Shown: positions 34,947 through 44,033, counted from the stretch's first letter. The stretch is DNA of 64,000 bases from Ulvibacter sp. MAR_2010_11 (GCF_002813135.1 NZ_PHTY01000001.1:367501-431500), one strand, 5' to 3'. Numbers and translations: made by a program. Notes: generated by a model not told the origin, from the letters alone.

Positions 34947-35362
34947 TAAGTTTTATGTGTGCCGTCACAAAATGGTTTATTTCCACTTCTTCCGCATCGG
35001 CAAAACGCTGTAGCACGCGGTTTCTCCTCAATACGTCCGTCATCATGCGTCACAGAAAGCTTGCCGTGAACCATCAAGGGTCCGTTTTTTAATACTTCAA
35101 TCTTTACGTTTTCTGAAACAGTTTCCTGCACGATATTTGGTTTTCCGGCAGCATTCATATAATAGCTCAAAGCACCGCTTGGGCATTTTTTAACAGTGCC
35201 CATGATGGCATCTGTGTTCGCATTGTCCACCTGAATCCAGGGCTTGTCCTTCGGCTTAAAAACTTCGGGAAGATTCCCCACGCACTTGGCAGAGTGTATA
35301 CATACTTCCGGCTTCCAAAGAACCGTTACCTCTCCATTCGAATATTCTTTGTGTCGATCCAT
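34946..35362 (-). CDS. Iron-sulfur protein: Fer4_19 plus CDGSH domain
   Basis: 138 aa with two parts. The N-terminal half (VLWKPEVCIHSAKCVGNLPEVF ... VKKCPSGALSY) is the divergent [4Fe-4S]/Fer4_19 ferredoxin-like domain with three visible Cys. The C-terminal part ends FCRCGRSGNKPFCDGTH, the mitoNEET-type CDGSH motif binding [2Fe-2S] by three Cys and one His. Such fusions are common in bacteria; electron-transfer or sensing is assumed. Operon with the small GNAT gene. Confidence 0.93.
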   Translation of the reverse strand: MDRHKEYSNGEVTVLWKPEVCIHSAKCVGNLPEVFKPKDKPWIQVDNANTDAIMGTVKKCPSGALSYYMNAAGKPNIVQETVSENVKIEVLKNGPLMVHGKLSVTHDDGRIEEKPRATAFCRCGRSGNKPFCDGTHKT

Positions 35363-35428
35363 AGCTTAAATTTACAAAAATTATCGAAGCAGAAATAGTT
35401 TCTGTACTTTTACTGAAAACCATCAGCT

Positions 35429-36106
35429 ATGTATAAAGTCCTCATCCTATTACCCTTTTTGTCATTAATTATTGGCTGCAAAAACGAAACAAAAACCTCG
35501 GAAGCAGCCGATGTCGATTCAGAAAAAAATCTCACTACCGCTGAAGCCATCGCTCATAAGAACGGCATACAGCATTGGTCAACTATTTCAGAATTAAAAT
35601 TTACCTTTAATGTAGATCGAGGTGAAAATCATTATGAACGATCCTGGATGTGGCTTCCTAAGACCAATGACGTTACCTTAATTACAAAAGAAGACACCCT
35701 TGCGTTTAATCGTGCCTCGCTGGATTCTTTATCCCAACAGGCAGATGCCATCTTTATAAACGATTCGTATTGGCTACTGGCTCCTTTTAAATTGGTCTGG
35801 GATAAGGGCACCACTTTTTCGGAAAGAGAAAAAGCAATTGCGCCCATCTCTAAAGACACAATGCATCAGCTAACCATAGTTTATAGCAACGAAGGCGGTT
35901 ATACTCCCGGCGACGCCTACGATTTCTATTATACGGACACTTTTACCATAAAGGAGTGGGTATTTAGAAAACGAAATGACAGCCTGCCTTCAGTGGTAAC
36001 AACATGGGAAGATTACGAAACCTTTTCGGAGCTTACTCTGGCAAAGACGCGTAGAGACAGTACAGGGAATTTTAAATTGTATTTTACTGATATTTCGGTC
36101 AAATAA
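35429..36106 (+). CDS. Hypothetical lipoprotein
   Basis: 225 aa. Signal peptide with lipobox LIIGC (Cys17); the mature part has an acidic linker and a mixed alpha-beta domain rich in Trp (ERSWMWLPKTNDVTL, FINDSYWLLAPFKLVWD). Family members are found in flavobacteria without assigned function; I see no catalytic motif. Divergent from the CDGSH operon and convergent with the haloperoxidase-like gene, from which its stop is separated by no base. Confidence 0.8.
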   Translation: MYKVLILLPFLSLIIGCKNETKTSEAADVDSEKNLTTAEAIAHKNGIQHWSTISELKFTFNVDRGENHYERSWMWLPKTNDVTLITKEDTLAFNRASLDSLSQQADAIFINDSYWLLAPFKLVWDKGTTFSEREKAIAPISKDTMHQLTIVYSNEGGYTPGDAYDFYYTDTFTIKEWVFRKRNDSLPSVVTTWEDYETFSELTLAKTRRDSTGNFKLYFTDISVK

Positions 36107-38263
36107 CTAGTCTTTCATCAATTTTTGAACCCAGATATTTTTATCCTTCTGTTGGAGAACCACAAAATACATTCCCTGACTCAAGGCTGAAACATCGACG
36201 GTAAATCGATGATCTGCATCGAACGTTGCCGGGGACGCAATCACGATTCTGCGTAAAATATCATATATATATAAATTGGTTGGTACTTCTGTTTCATAAA
36301 AAACAGTTAACTGCTCGTTCGCCGGATTAGGATACAATACCCCTTCCATTCCAATTTTTTTGGTGAAGTAGGTTTCAGCAAAAGTAAAGGCTTCCAAACC
36401 AATTTCCTCACCTAGAATACGTCCGGGGATGTCATCTATTGGAGGGTGAATTCCTCCCCAGATACGCGACAAACTGGTTTGATCGCTCGCATCTCTATAG
36501 GTAGCCCACTGCAATTGAAAGTTTGTAGAAGGCCCTTTTTCAAACTTCAAAAACTCATCCTTCGGGATATCAAAAGTTCCCATTCCTCCGGGAAAATACT
36601 CGTCTCCGGTTAACAGTGTTAAAACTTCGGAGGCAGCTCTGGAAAATGTAGAGTGTCCCGAAATATACCCTGCAAAGGGAGGAGTCACAAACGAAGGTCG
36701 CTGGTACGGAAACCACTCGTTAGCTATAATCCAACCTACTCCGGCTATATCAATACTTGGATCGATGATTCTATCCGGGCCTCTCCATGTATACAATTTC
36801 ATTTTTCCCAAATTTTCTTCAAACGCACCTACCAGCGGATCACCTGCCTTTATCACTTCTATATATCCGGGAATCAATGGCAACCCATGCGGATTGTAAC
36901 TGGGTTCGGTTGGATCGGACGATTGCCCTCGATCTGCCATATAACGGATAGCACTAATAGGTCGAACATAATCGTAATACCCCTTAATACCCCATGCGGT
37001 TACAGCCACATCGTGCATGGTTCCTCCCAAAATAAAATACGATTTTACATCCCATTCCAAATCGTCCATAACGCGACCCTCTCCTTTAAATTTCTTTTGA
37101 AGCTGCGGATGATCGCTTACATAGTTTAAAATTGTAAACCAATGCCCCGGAGGCGTTTCACTTTCGGGACCGTCTGCCCAAAATTCGGCCAAAACACGTG
37201 TGTAATCACCTCTTTTCACCAATTGTTCTTCATAGGGCAATCCTGTAACCGGATTTACATCTCTGCCGTTATCGGGAGTCCCTCCATTTTGGAAATCATA
37301 AAAGCTTTTAAACCCATCAAAGTTTGTGGGAAAATCTTCGAAGGGGAAATTCCCCAGACTTCGAGGCGAGATATCTATCATTGTAGTGTCGGCGGGGTCT
37401 AAATGCGAACCCCAGGCGGCCACCAGTGCGAAGCCCCATTTATAAGGATCGTCTATGCCCATTCCTTCTTGAATATACCATGGATTTCCGGGATCGTGAT
37501 ACACATCAAAATTATGACCGGAAACTGAATAGGTAGTTTTATCCTCTTCTTTGAGTGAGAAAGGAGTAACCGCACCCCATTCCGGACCCAGAAAGGGCGG
37601 CTGACCACCTGGTATGGTATTTCCACTTTGATCCACCCAGGCCTCTACTTTTAGCGGTTGCCAATGGTTGGGGTCTGTAATATCGGGGTTTCCCGAAACG
37701 TCCGTGTTTAAAGGTTCGTTAATTGGATTGTAAAACTGATACTCGTAATCATTCCCTTCATTGGCACCATCCTGCATACCAAATGCAATCATTTGAGCTG
37801 CGGCATAATTTCCCAACGCCGCTGCATCACCAGTATCATAGTTGGTAGCAGTATTGGCAGTGTTGTATCCCAAATTTTCCATTAAAGCTTCAATCCGCGG
37901 CAAAATGAGTTCTTTTCTTGGTGAGTTTTTAAACCGATGCATCATCAATCTGTAGACAGCAAAACTCATCGCCTTTTGGCGTGATTCGGAAATAGATTCG
38001 GTAGGCGAGAAACCCGAAAAAGGACAGGTATAATTACCGACTGTTTTGCCTAAGAAAAAAGTATCGGCCGAACCGTCAAAAACAGACCATACATCGTACA
38101 TAAGCACCGAAGAATGAAACAAATTACGTGCATGAACTGTAGGGCGGGCAAAATCGTTTCTTATTCCGTTTAAAACTTCTTCATTCCATTGTCTTGCGAT
38201 CGATTGTGTGAATGAACTTGAAGTGAAAATTAAAAATAAGATGAGAAGTAGGATTCTCTTCAT
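36107..38263 (-). CDS. Vanadium-haloperoxidase/PAP2-type protein with T9SS sorting domain
   Basis: 718-aa secreted protein. The signal peptide is followed by an all-helical vanadium-haloperoxidase/acid-phosphatase domain. Vanadate/phosphate-site motifs: YDYVRPISAIRYM (about 430), GYISGHSTFSRAA (about 536) and SRIWGGIHPP (about 600-606). The last ~75 residues (VLYPNPANEQLTVFY ... GMYFVVLQQ...VQKLMKD) are a T9SS type A sorting domain, so the enzyme should reach the cell surface. Haloperoxidase or phosphatase activity cannot be separated by motifs alone. Monocistronic. Confidence 0.88.
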   Translation of the reverse strand: MKRILLLILFLIFTSSSFTQSIARQWNEEVLNGIRNDFARPTVHARNLFHSSVLMYDVWSVFDGSADTFFLGKTVGNYTCPFSGFSPTESISESRQKAMSFAVYRLMMHRFKNSPRKELILPRIEALMENLGYNTANTATNYDTGDAAALGNYAAAQMIAFGMQDGANEGNDYEYQFYNPINEPLNTDVSGNPDITDPNHWQPLKVEAWVDQSGNTIPGGQPPFLGPEWGAVTPFSLKEEDKTTYSVSGHNFDVYHDPGNPWYIQEGMGIDDPYKWGFALVAAWGSHLDPADTTMIDISPRSLGNFPFEDFPTNFDGFKSFYDFQNGGTPDNGRDVNPVTGLPYEEQLVKRGDYTRVLAEFWADGPESETPPGHWFTILNYVSDHPQLQKKFKGEGRVMDDLEWDVKSYFILGGTMHDVAVTAWGIKGYYDYVRPISAIRYMADRGQSSDPTEPSYNPHGLPLIPGYIEVIKAGDPLVGAFEENLGKMKLYTWRGPDRIIDPSIDIAGVGWIIANEWFPYQRPSFVTPPFAGYISGHSTFSRAASEVLTLLTGDEYFPGGMGTFDIPKDEFLKFEKGPSTNFQLQWATYRDASDQTSLSRIWGGIHPPIDDIPGRILGEEIGLEAFTFAETYFTKKIGMEGVLYPNPANEQLTVFYETEVPTNLYIYDILRRIVIASPATFDADHRFTVDVSALSQGMYFVVLQQKDKNIWVQKLMKD

Positions 38264-38346
38264 GGTATAAACATTTTACCAAATATACAAGGAACTGTCA
38301 AATAATCACAACAGAGCTTTTCACAAAAACTTCAAATTTTAATTCC

Positions 38347-38354
38347 TATTTTTG
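38347..38354 (+). promoter_or_regulatory. Candidate -7 box (TATTTTTG) of the kynurenine operon
   Basis: Exact TAnnTTTG match, 29 nt before the kynU ATG. Confidence 0.5.
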
Positions 38355-38383
38355 TTAGGCGCTGAAAAAATGAATCCAAACCT

Positions 38384-39646
38384 ATGTTTCAAAATAATTT
38401 AGAATTCGCCAAACGCTGTGATGCTGAAGATACTGTAGCCGATTTCAGAAACGATTTTCACATTCCAAAAGATGCGTCGGGAAATGAATTAATCTACCTC
38501 TGCGGAAATTCCTTAGGATTACAACCTAAAATTACCGCACAGTATATACAAAACGAACTGAAAGATTGGGCTACACTTGGCGTGGAAGGCCATGTTGAAG
38601 GGGACCACCCATGGCTGCCGTATCACGAATTTCTCGCCCAAAATATGGCGCAACTTGTTGGGGCCAAACCTAATGAGGTAGTGGTAATGAATACGCTTAC
38701 CACCAATTTGCATTTAATGATGGTTTCGTTTTACCAACCCACAAAAACCAAGTTTAAAATTATCGTGGAAAGCGATGCTTTTCCGAGTGATAAATATGCA
38801 GTTGAGAGTCAGTTGAAATTTCACGGCTTCGACCCCAAAGAAGGATTACTGTTATGGAAACCGCGAAAAGGAGAAGAATTGTGTCGTTTCGAAGATTTGG
38901 AAGAATTAATGACACAAGAGGGAGATTCGGTTGCGTTGATTATGATTGGGAGTACTAATTATTACAGCGGACAATCCTTTCCATTAAAAAAAATTACAGA
39001 ACTGGGTCATAAATACGGTTGTATGGTTGGCTTCGATTTGGCACACGGGGTTGGGAATATCCAACCTAATTTACACGAAACCGGGCCCGATTTTGCAGTT
39101 TGGTGCAGCTATAAGTACTTAAATAGCGGTCCCGGAAGTCTGGGTGGCTGTTTTGTACACGAGCGCCATGCCAACAACACAAATCTTAAGCGATTTACTG
39201 GATGGTGGGGACACAACAAGCAAACCCGATTTAATATGCGTCATGAGTTTGATGCCTTGCCGGGTGCCGAAGGTTGGCAATTGAGCAATCCGCCTATTCT
39301 TTCCATGGCAGCCATACGTGCTTCCTTGGATACTTTTGAAAGGGCAGGATTTGAAAACCTTCGGAAAAAAACCGTAAAACTCACAGGCTATCTCGAATTT
39401 CTTATCGATGCTATGAATGATGACAGAATTAACATCATCACGCCACGAAATCCGGAAGAACGAGGATGCCAGTTATCTATACAGGTGAAACAAGCTAACA
39501 AGGAAGTACATACGCGACTAACCGCTTCAGGAGTGATAAGCGACTGGCGCGAACCCGATGTGATTCGGGTTGCTCCTGCCCCATTATACAATAGTTTTGA
39601 AGATGTATTTAGATTTTCAGAAAAACTAAAACAAGTCCTTCAATAA
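38384..39646 (+). CDS. kynU: Kynureninase
   Basis: 420-aa PLP enzyme that cleaves kynurenine or 3-hydroxykynurenine to (3-hydroxy)anthranilate and alanine. LCGNSLGLQPK near the N-terminus, VGFDLAHGVGNI (PLP Asp), and the PLP lysine K244 in WCSYKYLNSGPG are conserved; the length is typical. An out-of-frame ATG at 38370 is not used. The stop codon shares one base with the kmo start. First gene of the kynurenine cluster; in this pathway the 3-hydroxy substrate made by Kmo is the likely one. Confidence 0.97.
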   Translation: MFQNNLEFAKRCDAEDTVADFRNDFHIPKDASGNELIYLCGNSLGLQPKITAQYIQNELKDWATLGVEGHVEGDHPWLPYHEFLAQNMAQLVGAKPNEVVVMNTLTTNLHLMMVSFYQPTKTKFKIIVESDAFPSDKYAVESQLKFHGFDPKEGLLLWKPRKGEELCRFEDLEELMTQEGDSVALIMIGSTNYYSGQSFPLKKITELGHKYGCMVGFDLAHGVGNIQPNLHETGPDFAVWCSYKYLNSGPGSLGGCFVHERHANNTNLKRFTGWWGHNKQTRFNMRHEFDALPGAEGWQLSNPPILSMAAIRASLDTFERAGFENLRKKTVKLTGYLEFLIDAMNDDRINIITPRNPEERGCQLSIQVKQANKEVHTRLTASGVISDWREPDVIRVAPAPLYNSFEDVFRFSEKLKQVLQ

Positions 39647-41055
39647 TGAAAAAAGAACACGTACTTATAATTGGCGCCGGACTGTGTGGAAGTTTACTCA
39701 CGCTGCGCATGGCGCAACGAGGCTACAAGGTCACATTGGTGGAAAAACGCCCCGATTTACGGAAAGTAACGCAGGATGCAGGACGATCTATCAATTTGGC
39801 GTTAAGTAATCGGGGACTTAAAGGATTGCGACTGGCAGGAGTAGAATTGGAAGCAAAAAAATTGTGTATTCCCATGTATGGTCGAATGATTCACGACAAG
39901 GCGGGGAATACATTTTTAAGTAAATACAGCGGAAGAAAAGATGAGTATATCAATTCTATTTCCCGCCCGGGACTGAATATGCTTTTAATAGATGCTGCCG
40001 AAGCCATGGACAATGTGGAGCTCATTTTTAATCACGGCTGTGAAAGTGTGAATTTGGAAGAAGCTTCGGCTTTGTTTAAAGATTACACATCGGGAACTGA
40101 GAAAACAGTAAGTGCCGATATTGTTTTGGGAACCGATGGCGCAGGTTCTACAGTTCGGAAGAGTATGTTCGAACACAGAAAATTTTTGTTCAGTTTTTCA
40201 CAACAATGGCTCACACATGGATATAAAGAACTCGAAATTCCGGCAGCCAATAACAACGGGTATCGCACCGATAAAGGTGCCCTGCACATCTGGCCACGGG
40301 GTGAGGACATGCTTATAGCATTACCCAATCTGGATGGTAGTTTTACGGTAACCTTATTTCTTCCGTATTCCAATAGCGATTATTGCTTTGATAATCTCAC
40401 CACGCCCGAAATGGTGATGGAGTATTTTAGTAAGGAGTTTCCTGATGCTGTGGAATTGATGCCGAATCTGGCCGAAGAATTTTTTGCAAATCCAACAGGT
40501 CCATTGGGAACAATTAAATGTTCTCCCTGGAGTTGCTACGGAAAAACTTTATTGCTAGGAGATGCTGCTCACGCCATTGTTCCTTTTTACGGACAAGGAA
40601 TGAATGCTTCTTTCGAAGATGTGGTTGTGTTCGATAAAATTTTAGATTCCTATGAAGCAAACGGAGCGATTAACTGGAATGACCTTTTTGCTGAATATGA
40701 AGTGTTGCGCAAAAAAGATACCGATGCGATAGCCGATTTGGCAGTGGATAATTTTCATGAGATGAAGGAACACACTGCTAGCGAATTATTTCAGAAAAAA
40801 AGAAAATTGGAAACTGCATTCGAAGCCGAATTCCCCGAGGAATATTACTCTAAATATTCTTTGGTTACCTTTAATGATGCTATTTCGTACGAGGAAGCCA
40901 TGAAAAAAGGGAGGGCACAGGACAAGGCAATCTTAAATTTACTGGAGGACAATAAACTTCCGGAAAGTCTAAGCCTAAAAGAAAAATTAGCCGTGGTAAG
41001 AGGAGTGACCAACGAAATTCTCCATGACGATGCGGTAGTTAGGAATTTAAAATAA
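39646..41055 (+). CDS. kmo: Kynurenine 3-monooxygenase
   Basis: 469-aa FAD-dependent hydroxylase that makes 3-hydroxykynurenine. N-terminal Rossmann motif IIGAGLCGSLLTLRMAQRGY, then LVEKRPDLR; the second FAD motif is LLGDAAHAIVPFYGQGMNAS. The C-terminal hydrophobic targeting helix of mitochondrial Kmo is absent, as in bacterial enzymes. Coupled to kynU (TAATG). The next gene, ridA-like, starts 27 nt downstream. Confidence 0.96.
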   Translation: MKKEHVLIIGAGLCGSLLTLRMAQRGYKVTLVEKRPDLRKVTQDAGRSINLALSNRGLKGLRLAGVELEAKKLCIPMYGRMIHDKAGNTFLSKYSGRKDEYINSISRPGLNMLLIDAAEAMDNVELIFNHGCESVNLEEASALFKDYTSGTEKTVSADIVLGTDGAGSTVRKSMFEHRKFLFSFSQQWLTHGYKELEIPAANNNGYRTDKGALHIWPRGEDMLIALPNLDGSFTVTLFLPYSNSDYCFDNLTTPEMVMEYFSKEFPDAVELMPNLAEEFFANPTGPLGTIKCSPWSCYGKTLLLGDAAHAIVPFYGQGMNASFEDVVVFDKILDSYEANGAINWNDLFAEYEVLRKKDTDAIADLAVDNFHEMKEHTASELFQKKRKLETAFEAEFPEEYYSKYSLVTFNDAISYEEAMKKGRAQDKAILNLLEDNKLPESLSLKEKLAVVRGVTNEILHDDAVVRNLK

Positions 41056-41082
41056 TTGTAGAGTACTAAAATTAGAAGTAAT

Positions 41083-41508
41083 ATGGAAGGCAGATTAGTA
41101 GCAGGAAAAGCAACCCCAAGGGGCGCATATCCTCACGTAAAAAGAGTAGGTGATTTTATATTTGTAAGCGGAACCAGTTCGAGATTGCCCGATAATACGT
41201 TTGCAGGAGTACATCAAGTAGACGATATGGGAACCATGCGCTTAGATGTTAAAGAACAAACCAGAGCGGTACTCGAAAATTTAAAAGACTATCTCGCAAC
41301 CGAAGGTGCCACCATGGCCGATGTAGTAGATATTACCAGTTTTTTGGTAAATATGAACGATTTCGCCGGCTACAATGAGGTCTATGCCGAATATTTTAAT
41401 AAGGAGACCGGCCCTACACGTACTACAGTGGCAGTACACCAATTACCTCACCCCAATTTGGTAGTTGAAATAAAAGCAATGGCTTATAAGCCTGTGAGTA
41501 GTGAGTAG
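41083..41508 (+). CDS. RidA-family protein, candidate 2-aminomuconate deaminase
   Basis: 141-aa RidA/YjgF-fold protein: [48 protein letters not shown] and [23 protein letters not shown]. The position between kmo and the aldehyde dehydrogenase suggests 2-aminomuconate deaminase, whose known bacterial form (AmnD type) is RidA-like; this is inference from context. The last codons (P-V-S-S-E-stop) are written by the TGAGTAG repeat: its stop codon is the TAG of the second repeat unit, so the array seems to have replaced the original 3' end. Confidence 0.85.
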   Translation: MEGRLVAGKATPRGAYPHVKRVGDFIFVSGTSSRLPDNTFAGVHQVDDMGTMRLDVKEQTRAVLENLKDYLATEGATMADVVDITSFLVNMNDFAGYNEVYAEYFNKETGPTRTTVAVHQLPHPNLVVEIKAMAYKPVSSE

Positions 41509-41550
41509 TGAGCTGTGAGCTGTGAGCTGTGAGCTGTGAGCTGTGAGCTG
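41495..41550 (+). repeat. TGAGTAG/TGAGCTG heptanucleotide array, eight units
   Basis: Two TGAGTAG units followed by six TGAGCTG units, then TGAAAAA. The first two units are coding (C-terminus and stop of the RidA-like gene). Two different units in one array show that it was built from more than one repeat type. Confidence 0.96.
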
Positions 41551-41607
41551 TGAAAAATATTAATAATTGATATGACTGAAAAAGAACTAAATTAATACTA
41601 TGCTACA

Positions 41608-42450
41608 GTGAAAAGAAGCATTCAAATAATAGTCTTTAGTATTTTTCTTTTGGGAAGCAGCCTGTTTGCGCAAAACAATGCTGAAAAAGCTATTTCCAAA
41701 ACAAATTTTTGCATTGGTGAAACGGTTCGTTTTTACTCCGAAACCCTTTCTGAAGATCGTTCGCTCAATATCTATTTACCTATAAGCTATGGTAACGATG
41801 CAAATAAAAAGTATCCGGTAATCTACCTCTTGGACGGCTCAGCCGATGAAGATTTTATTCATATAGCCGGCTTGGTGCAATTTGGCTCCTTTTCCTGGAT
41901 CAATATGATTCCTGAAAGTATCGTTGTTGGAATTGTAAATGTTAACAGGAAAAGAGATTTTACCTTTCCTTCCAACAGTACAAGAGATAAACTCGAGTTC
42001 CCCTTGAGTGGCGAATCCGAAAATTTTATACACTTCCTCGAAACCGAGGTGCAAACATTTATTCAAAAAAATTACCATATCACCAATGAAAAAACACTGA
42101 TTGGTCAATCTTTAGGCGGACTTCTGGCTACCGAAATTTTATTCAAAAAACCCGAGATGTTCGACAATTATATCATCGTGAGTCCGAGTCTATGGTGGGA
42201 TGATGAAACTTTGTTACAATTCAAGCCAAAGTCGTATAAGGGTGCCAAGTCTATTTACATTGCTGTTGGTAAGGAAGGACCGAATATGGAACGAATGGCG
42301 TATCAGTTAAAGAATAAATTAACGCAGCTTAAGGTTGAAAATACTGCATTATATTTTAATTTTCTACAAGATTCGAACCACGGTGATGCACTGCATTTGG
42401 CAGTCTACGATGCGTTTAAAAAAATATTTGCCACGCCTGAAGAAAAGTAA
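41608..42450 (+). CDS. Exported alpha/beta hydrolase of the esterase D/IroE type
   Basis: 280 aa with a signal peptide (KRSIQIIVFSIFLLGSSLFA) and a serine-hydrolase domain: YPVIYLLDGSADEDF, nucleophile elbow LIGQSLGGLLA, SPSLWWDDETLL and the final catalytic His in DSNHGDALH. It belongs with putative esterases related to siderophore esterases. The GTG start at 41608 is needed because the ATG eight bases upstream meets a stop at once. It sits inside the kynurenine cluster but, being exported, is unlikely to be the cytosolic formamidase. Confidence 0.85.
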   Translation: MKRSIQIIVFSIFLLGSSLFAQNNAEKAISKTNFCIGETVRFYSETLSEDRSLNIYLPISYGNDANKKYPVIYLLDGSADEDFIHIAGLVQFGSFSWINMIPESIVVGIVNVNRKRDFTFPSNSTRDKLEFPLSGESENFIHFLETEVQTFIQKNYHITNEKTLIGQSLGGLLATEILFKKPEMFDNYIIVSPSLWWDDETLLQFKPKSYKGAKSIYIAVGKEGPNMERMAYQLKNKLTQLKVENTALYFNFLQDSNHGDALHLAVYDAFKKIFATPEEK

Positions 42451-42458
42451 TACAAACT

Positions 42459-43904
42459 ATGCAAAAAATTATCAATTATATTGACGGCAACTATTGCGAA
42501 CCCCTTTCAAGGAAATGGCTGGATAATTACAATCCCGCTACAGGGGAGGTGTATTCCACTATTGCAAATTCGAATGCCAAAGATATTGCCAAGGCATACG
42601 AAGCGGCAAAAGCCGCATTTCCCGGATGGTCCAATACTTCAATTGAAGAGCGGAGCAAGATATTATTGAAGATTGCAACCCTAATCGAAAAGAGGTTACT
42701 ACCCTTAGCCGAGGCAGAAGCCAGGGACAATGGCAAACCCCTGAGTTTGGCATTGGCGGTAGATATTCCCCGAGCTTCCAGTAATTTTCGGTTCTTTGGG
42801 AATGCCATCACACAGTTTGCCAGTGAGGCACATGAAAGCATCGGTTTGGGCACCATGAATTTTACCCTGCGACAGCCACTTGGTGTGGTGGGTTGTATTT
42901 CCCCTTGGAATCTACCGCTTTATTTATTTACCTGGAAAATAGCTCCGGCGATTGCGGCAGGAAATACTGTGGTTGCAAAACCCAGTGAAGTTACACCCAT
43001 GACAGCCTTTCTTTTAGGAGAAATTTGTACCGAAGCCGGTTTACCGAAAGGCGTGTTAAACATAGTACATGGGACCGGTCCTTCGGCGGGACAGGCCATT
43101 GTGGCTCATCCCAACATAAAAGCAATCTCTTTTACCGGAGGCACAGCTACAGGAGAACACATTGCACGAACGGCCGCTCCTATGTTCAAAAAACTGTCGT
43201 TGGAATTAGGGGGAAAAAACCCAAACCTCATCTTTGCCGATTGCGATTACGATAAAATGCTCGCGATAACAGTGAAATCTTCCTTCGCCAATCAGGGGCA
43301 AATTTGTCTTTGCGGAAGTAGAATCTTTGTTGAGCAGAGCATCTACGAAAAATTTAAAAAGGATTTTATAACCAAGGTGGAGCAACTAAAAATAGGTGAT
43401 CCCTTTGATGCAAAAACCGATATGGGAGCGTTGGTTTCAAAGCCACATCTGGAGAAAGTACAGTCCTACATCGCTCTTGCGGAAAAAGAAGGTGGAAAAA
43501 TTCTAAGTGGTGGAAAACCGGTAAAAGTTGCCGGTTTTGAAAAAGGATACTATTTGGAGCCAACAATTATTGAAGTCTATGACGATCAATGCCGTGTGAA
43601 TCAGGAGGAGATTTTTGGTCCTGTGGTTACAATCATGCCCTTTACAACCGAAGAAGAAGCCCTGCAAATGGCAAACGGAGTGAAATATGGCTTGTCGGCT
43701 ACGCTTTGGACCGCCGATTTAAATCGGACGATGCGAATGAGCAAAAAAATAGAAGCAGGAATAGTATGGGTAAATACCTGGCTGAACAGAGACTTGCGCA
43801 CCCCATTTGGCGGGATGAAAGACAGTGGTGTAGGACGTGAGGGCGGATTTGAGGCACTGCGATTTTTCACCGAAGCGAAGAATGTGTGTATTAAGTATGA
43901 GTGA
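42459..43904 (+). CDS. Aldehyde dehydrogenase, likely 2-aminomuconate-6-semialdehyde dehydrogenase
   Basis: 481-aa NAD-dependent aldehyde dehydrogenase. Cofactor and catalytic motifs: SPWNLPLYLFTWKIAPAIA, GTGPSAGQAI, ISFTGGTATG, LELGGKNP (general base Glu), and the nucleophile C283 in QGQICLCGSRIF. The closest match by pattern is the aminomuconate-semialdehyde branch (ALDH8A1/NbaE/AmnC-like), in agreement with the ACMSD gene downstream; assignment is mainly by context. The stop TGA (43902-43904) is the first TGA of a TGAGCAG array. Confidence 0.93.
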   Translation: MQKIINYIDGNYCEPLSRKWLDNYNPATGEVYSTIANSNAKDIAKAYEAAKAAFPGWSNTSIEERSKILLKIATLIEKRLLPLAEAEARDNGKPLSLALAVDIPRASSNFRFFGNAITQFASEAHESIGLGTMNFTLRQPLGVVGCISPWNLPLYLFTWKIAPAIAAGNTVVAKPSEVTPMTAFLLGEICTEAGLPKGVLNIVHGTGPSAGQAIVAHPNIKAISFTGGTATGEHIARTAAPMFKKLSLELGGKNPNLIFADCDYDKMLAITVKSSFANQGQICLCGSRIFVEQSIYEKFKKDFITKVEQLKIGDPFDAKTDMGALVSKPHLEKVQSYIALAEKEGGKILSGGKPVKVAGFEKGYYLEPTIIEVYDDQCRVNQEEIFGPVVTIMPFTTEEEALQMANGVKYGLSATLWTADLNRTMRMSKKIEAGIVWVNTWLNRDLRTPFGGMKDSGVGREGGFEALRFFTEAKNVCIKYE

Positions 43905-43943
43905 GCAGTGAGTAGTGAGCAGTGAGCAGTGAGCAGTGAGCAG
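43902..43943 (+). repeat. TGAGCAG heptanucleotide array, six units
   Basis: TGAGCAG, TGAGTAG, then four TGAGCAG copies. The stop codon of the aldehyde dehydrogenase gene is the first TGA. Same strand as that gene. Confidence 0.96.
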
Positions 43944-43980
43944 CAAAAGTTGAAAGAAAAATACGAGTAGCATATCTCCC

Positions 43981-44033
43981 CGAGCGCAGTCGAGGGGTTA
44001 GTAGAAAACAAAAATAGGTCTCGACTGCGCTCG
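43981..44033. repeat. Inverted repeat CGAGCGCAGTCGAG / CTCGACTGCGCTCG
   Basis: Perfect 14-bp inverted arms (43981-43994 and 44020-44033) separated by 25 nt. The CTCGACTGCGCTCGA word is, as I recall, a dispersed repeat in flavobacterial genomes. It lies between the aldehyde dehydrogenase array and the SDR gene and would form a strong RNA hairpin 13 nt before the SDR start. Confidence 0.85.

Noticed and set aside
41608-42450. Kynurenine formamidase assignment for the alpha/beta hydrolase
   Set aside because: A signal peptide and an IroE/esterase D-type pattern argue against a cytosolic arylformamidase despite the location in the kynurenine cluster.
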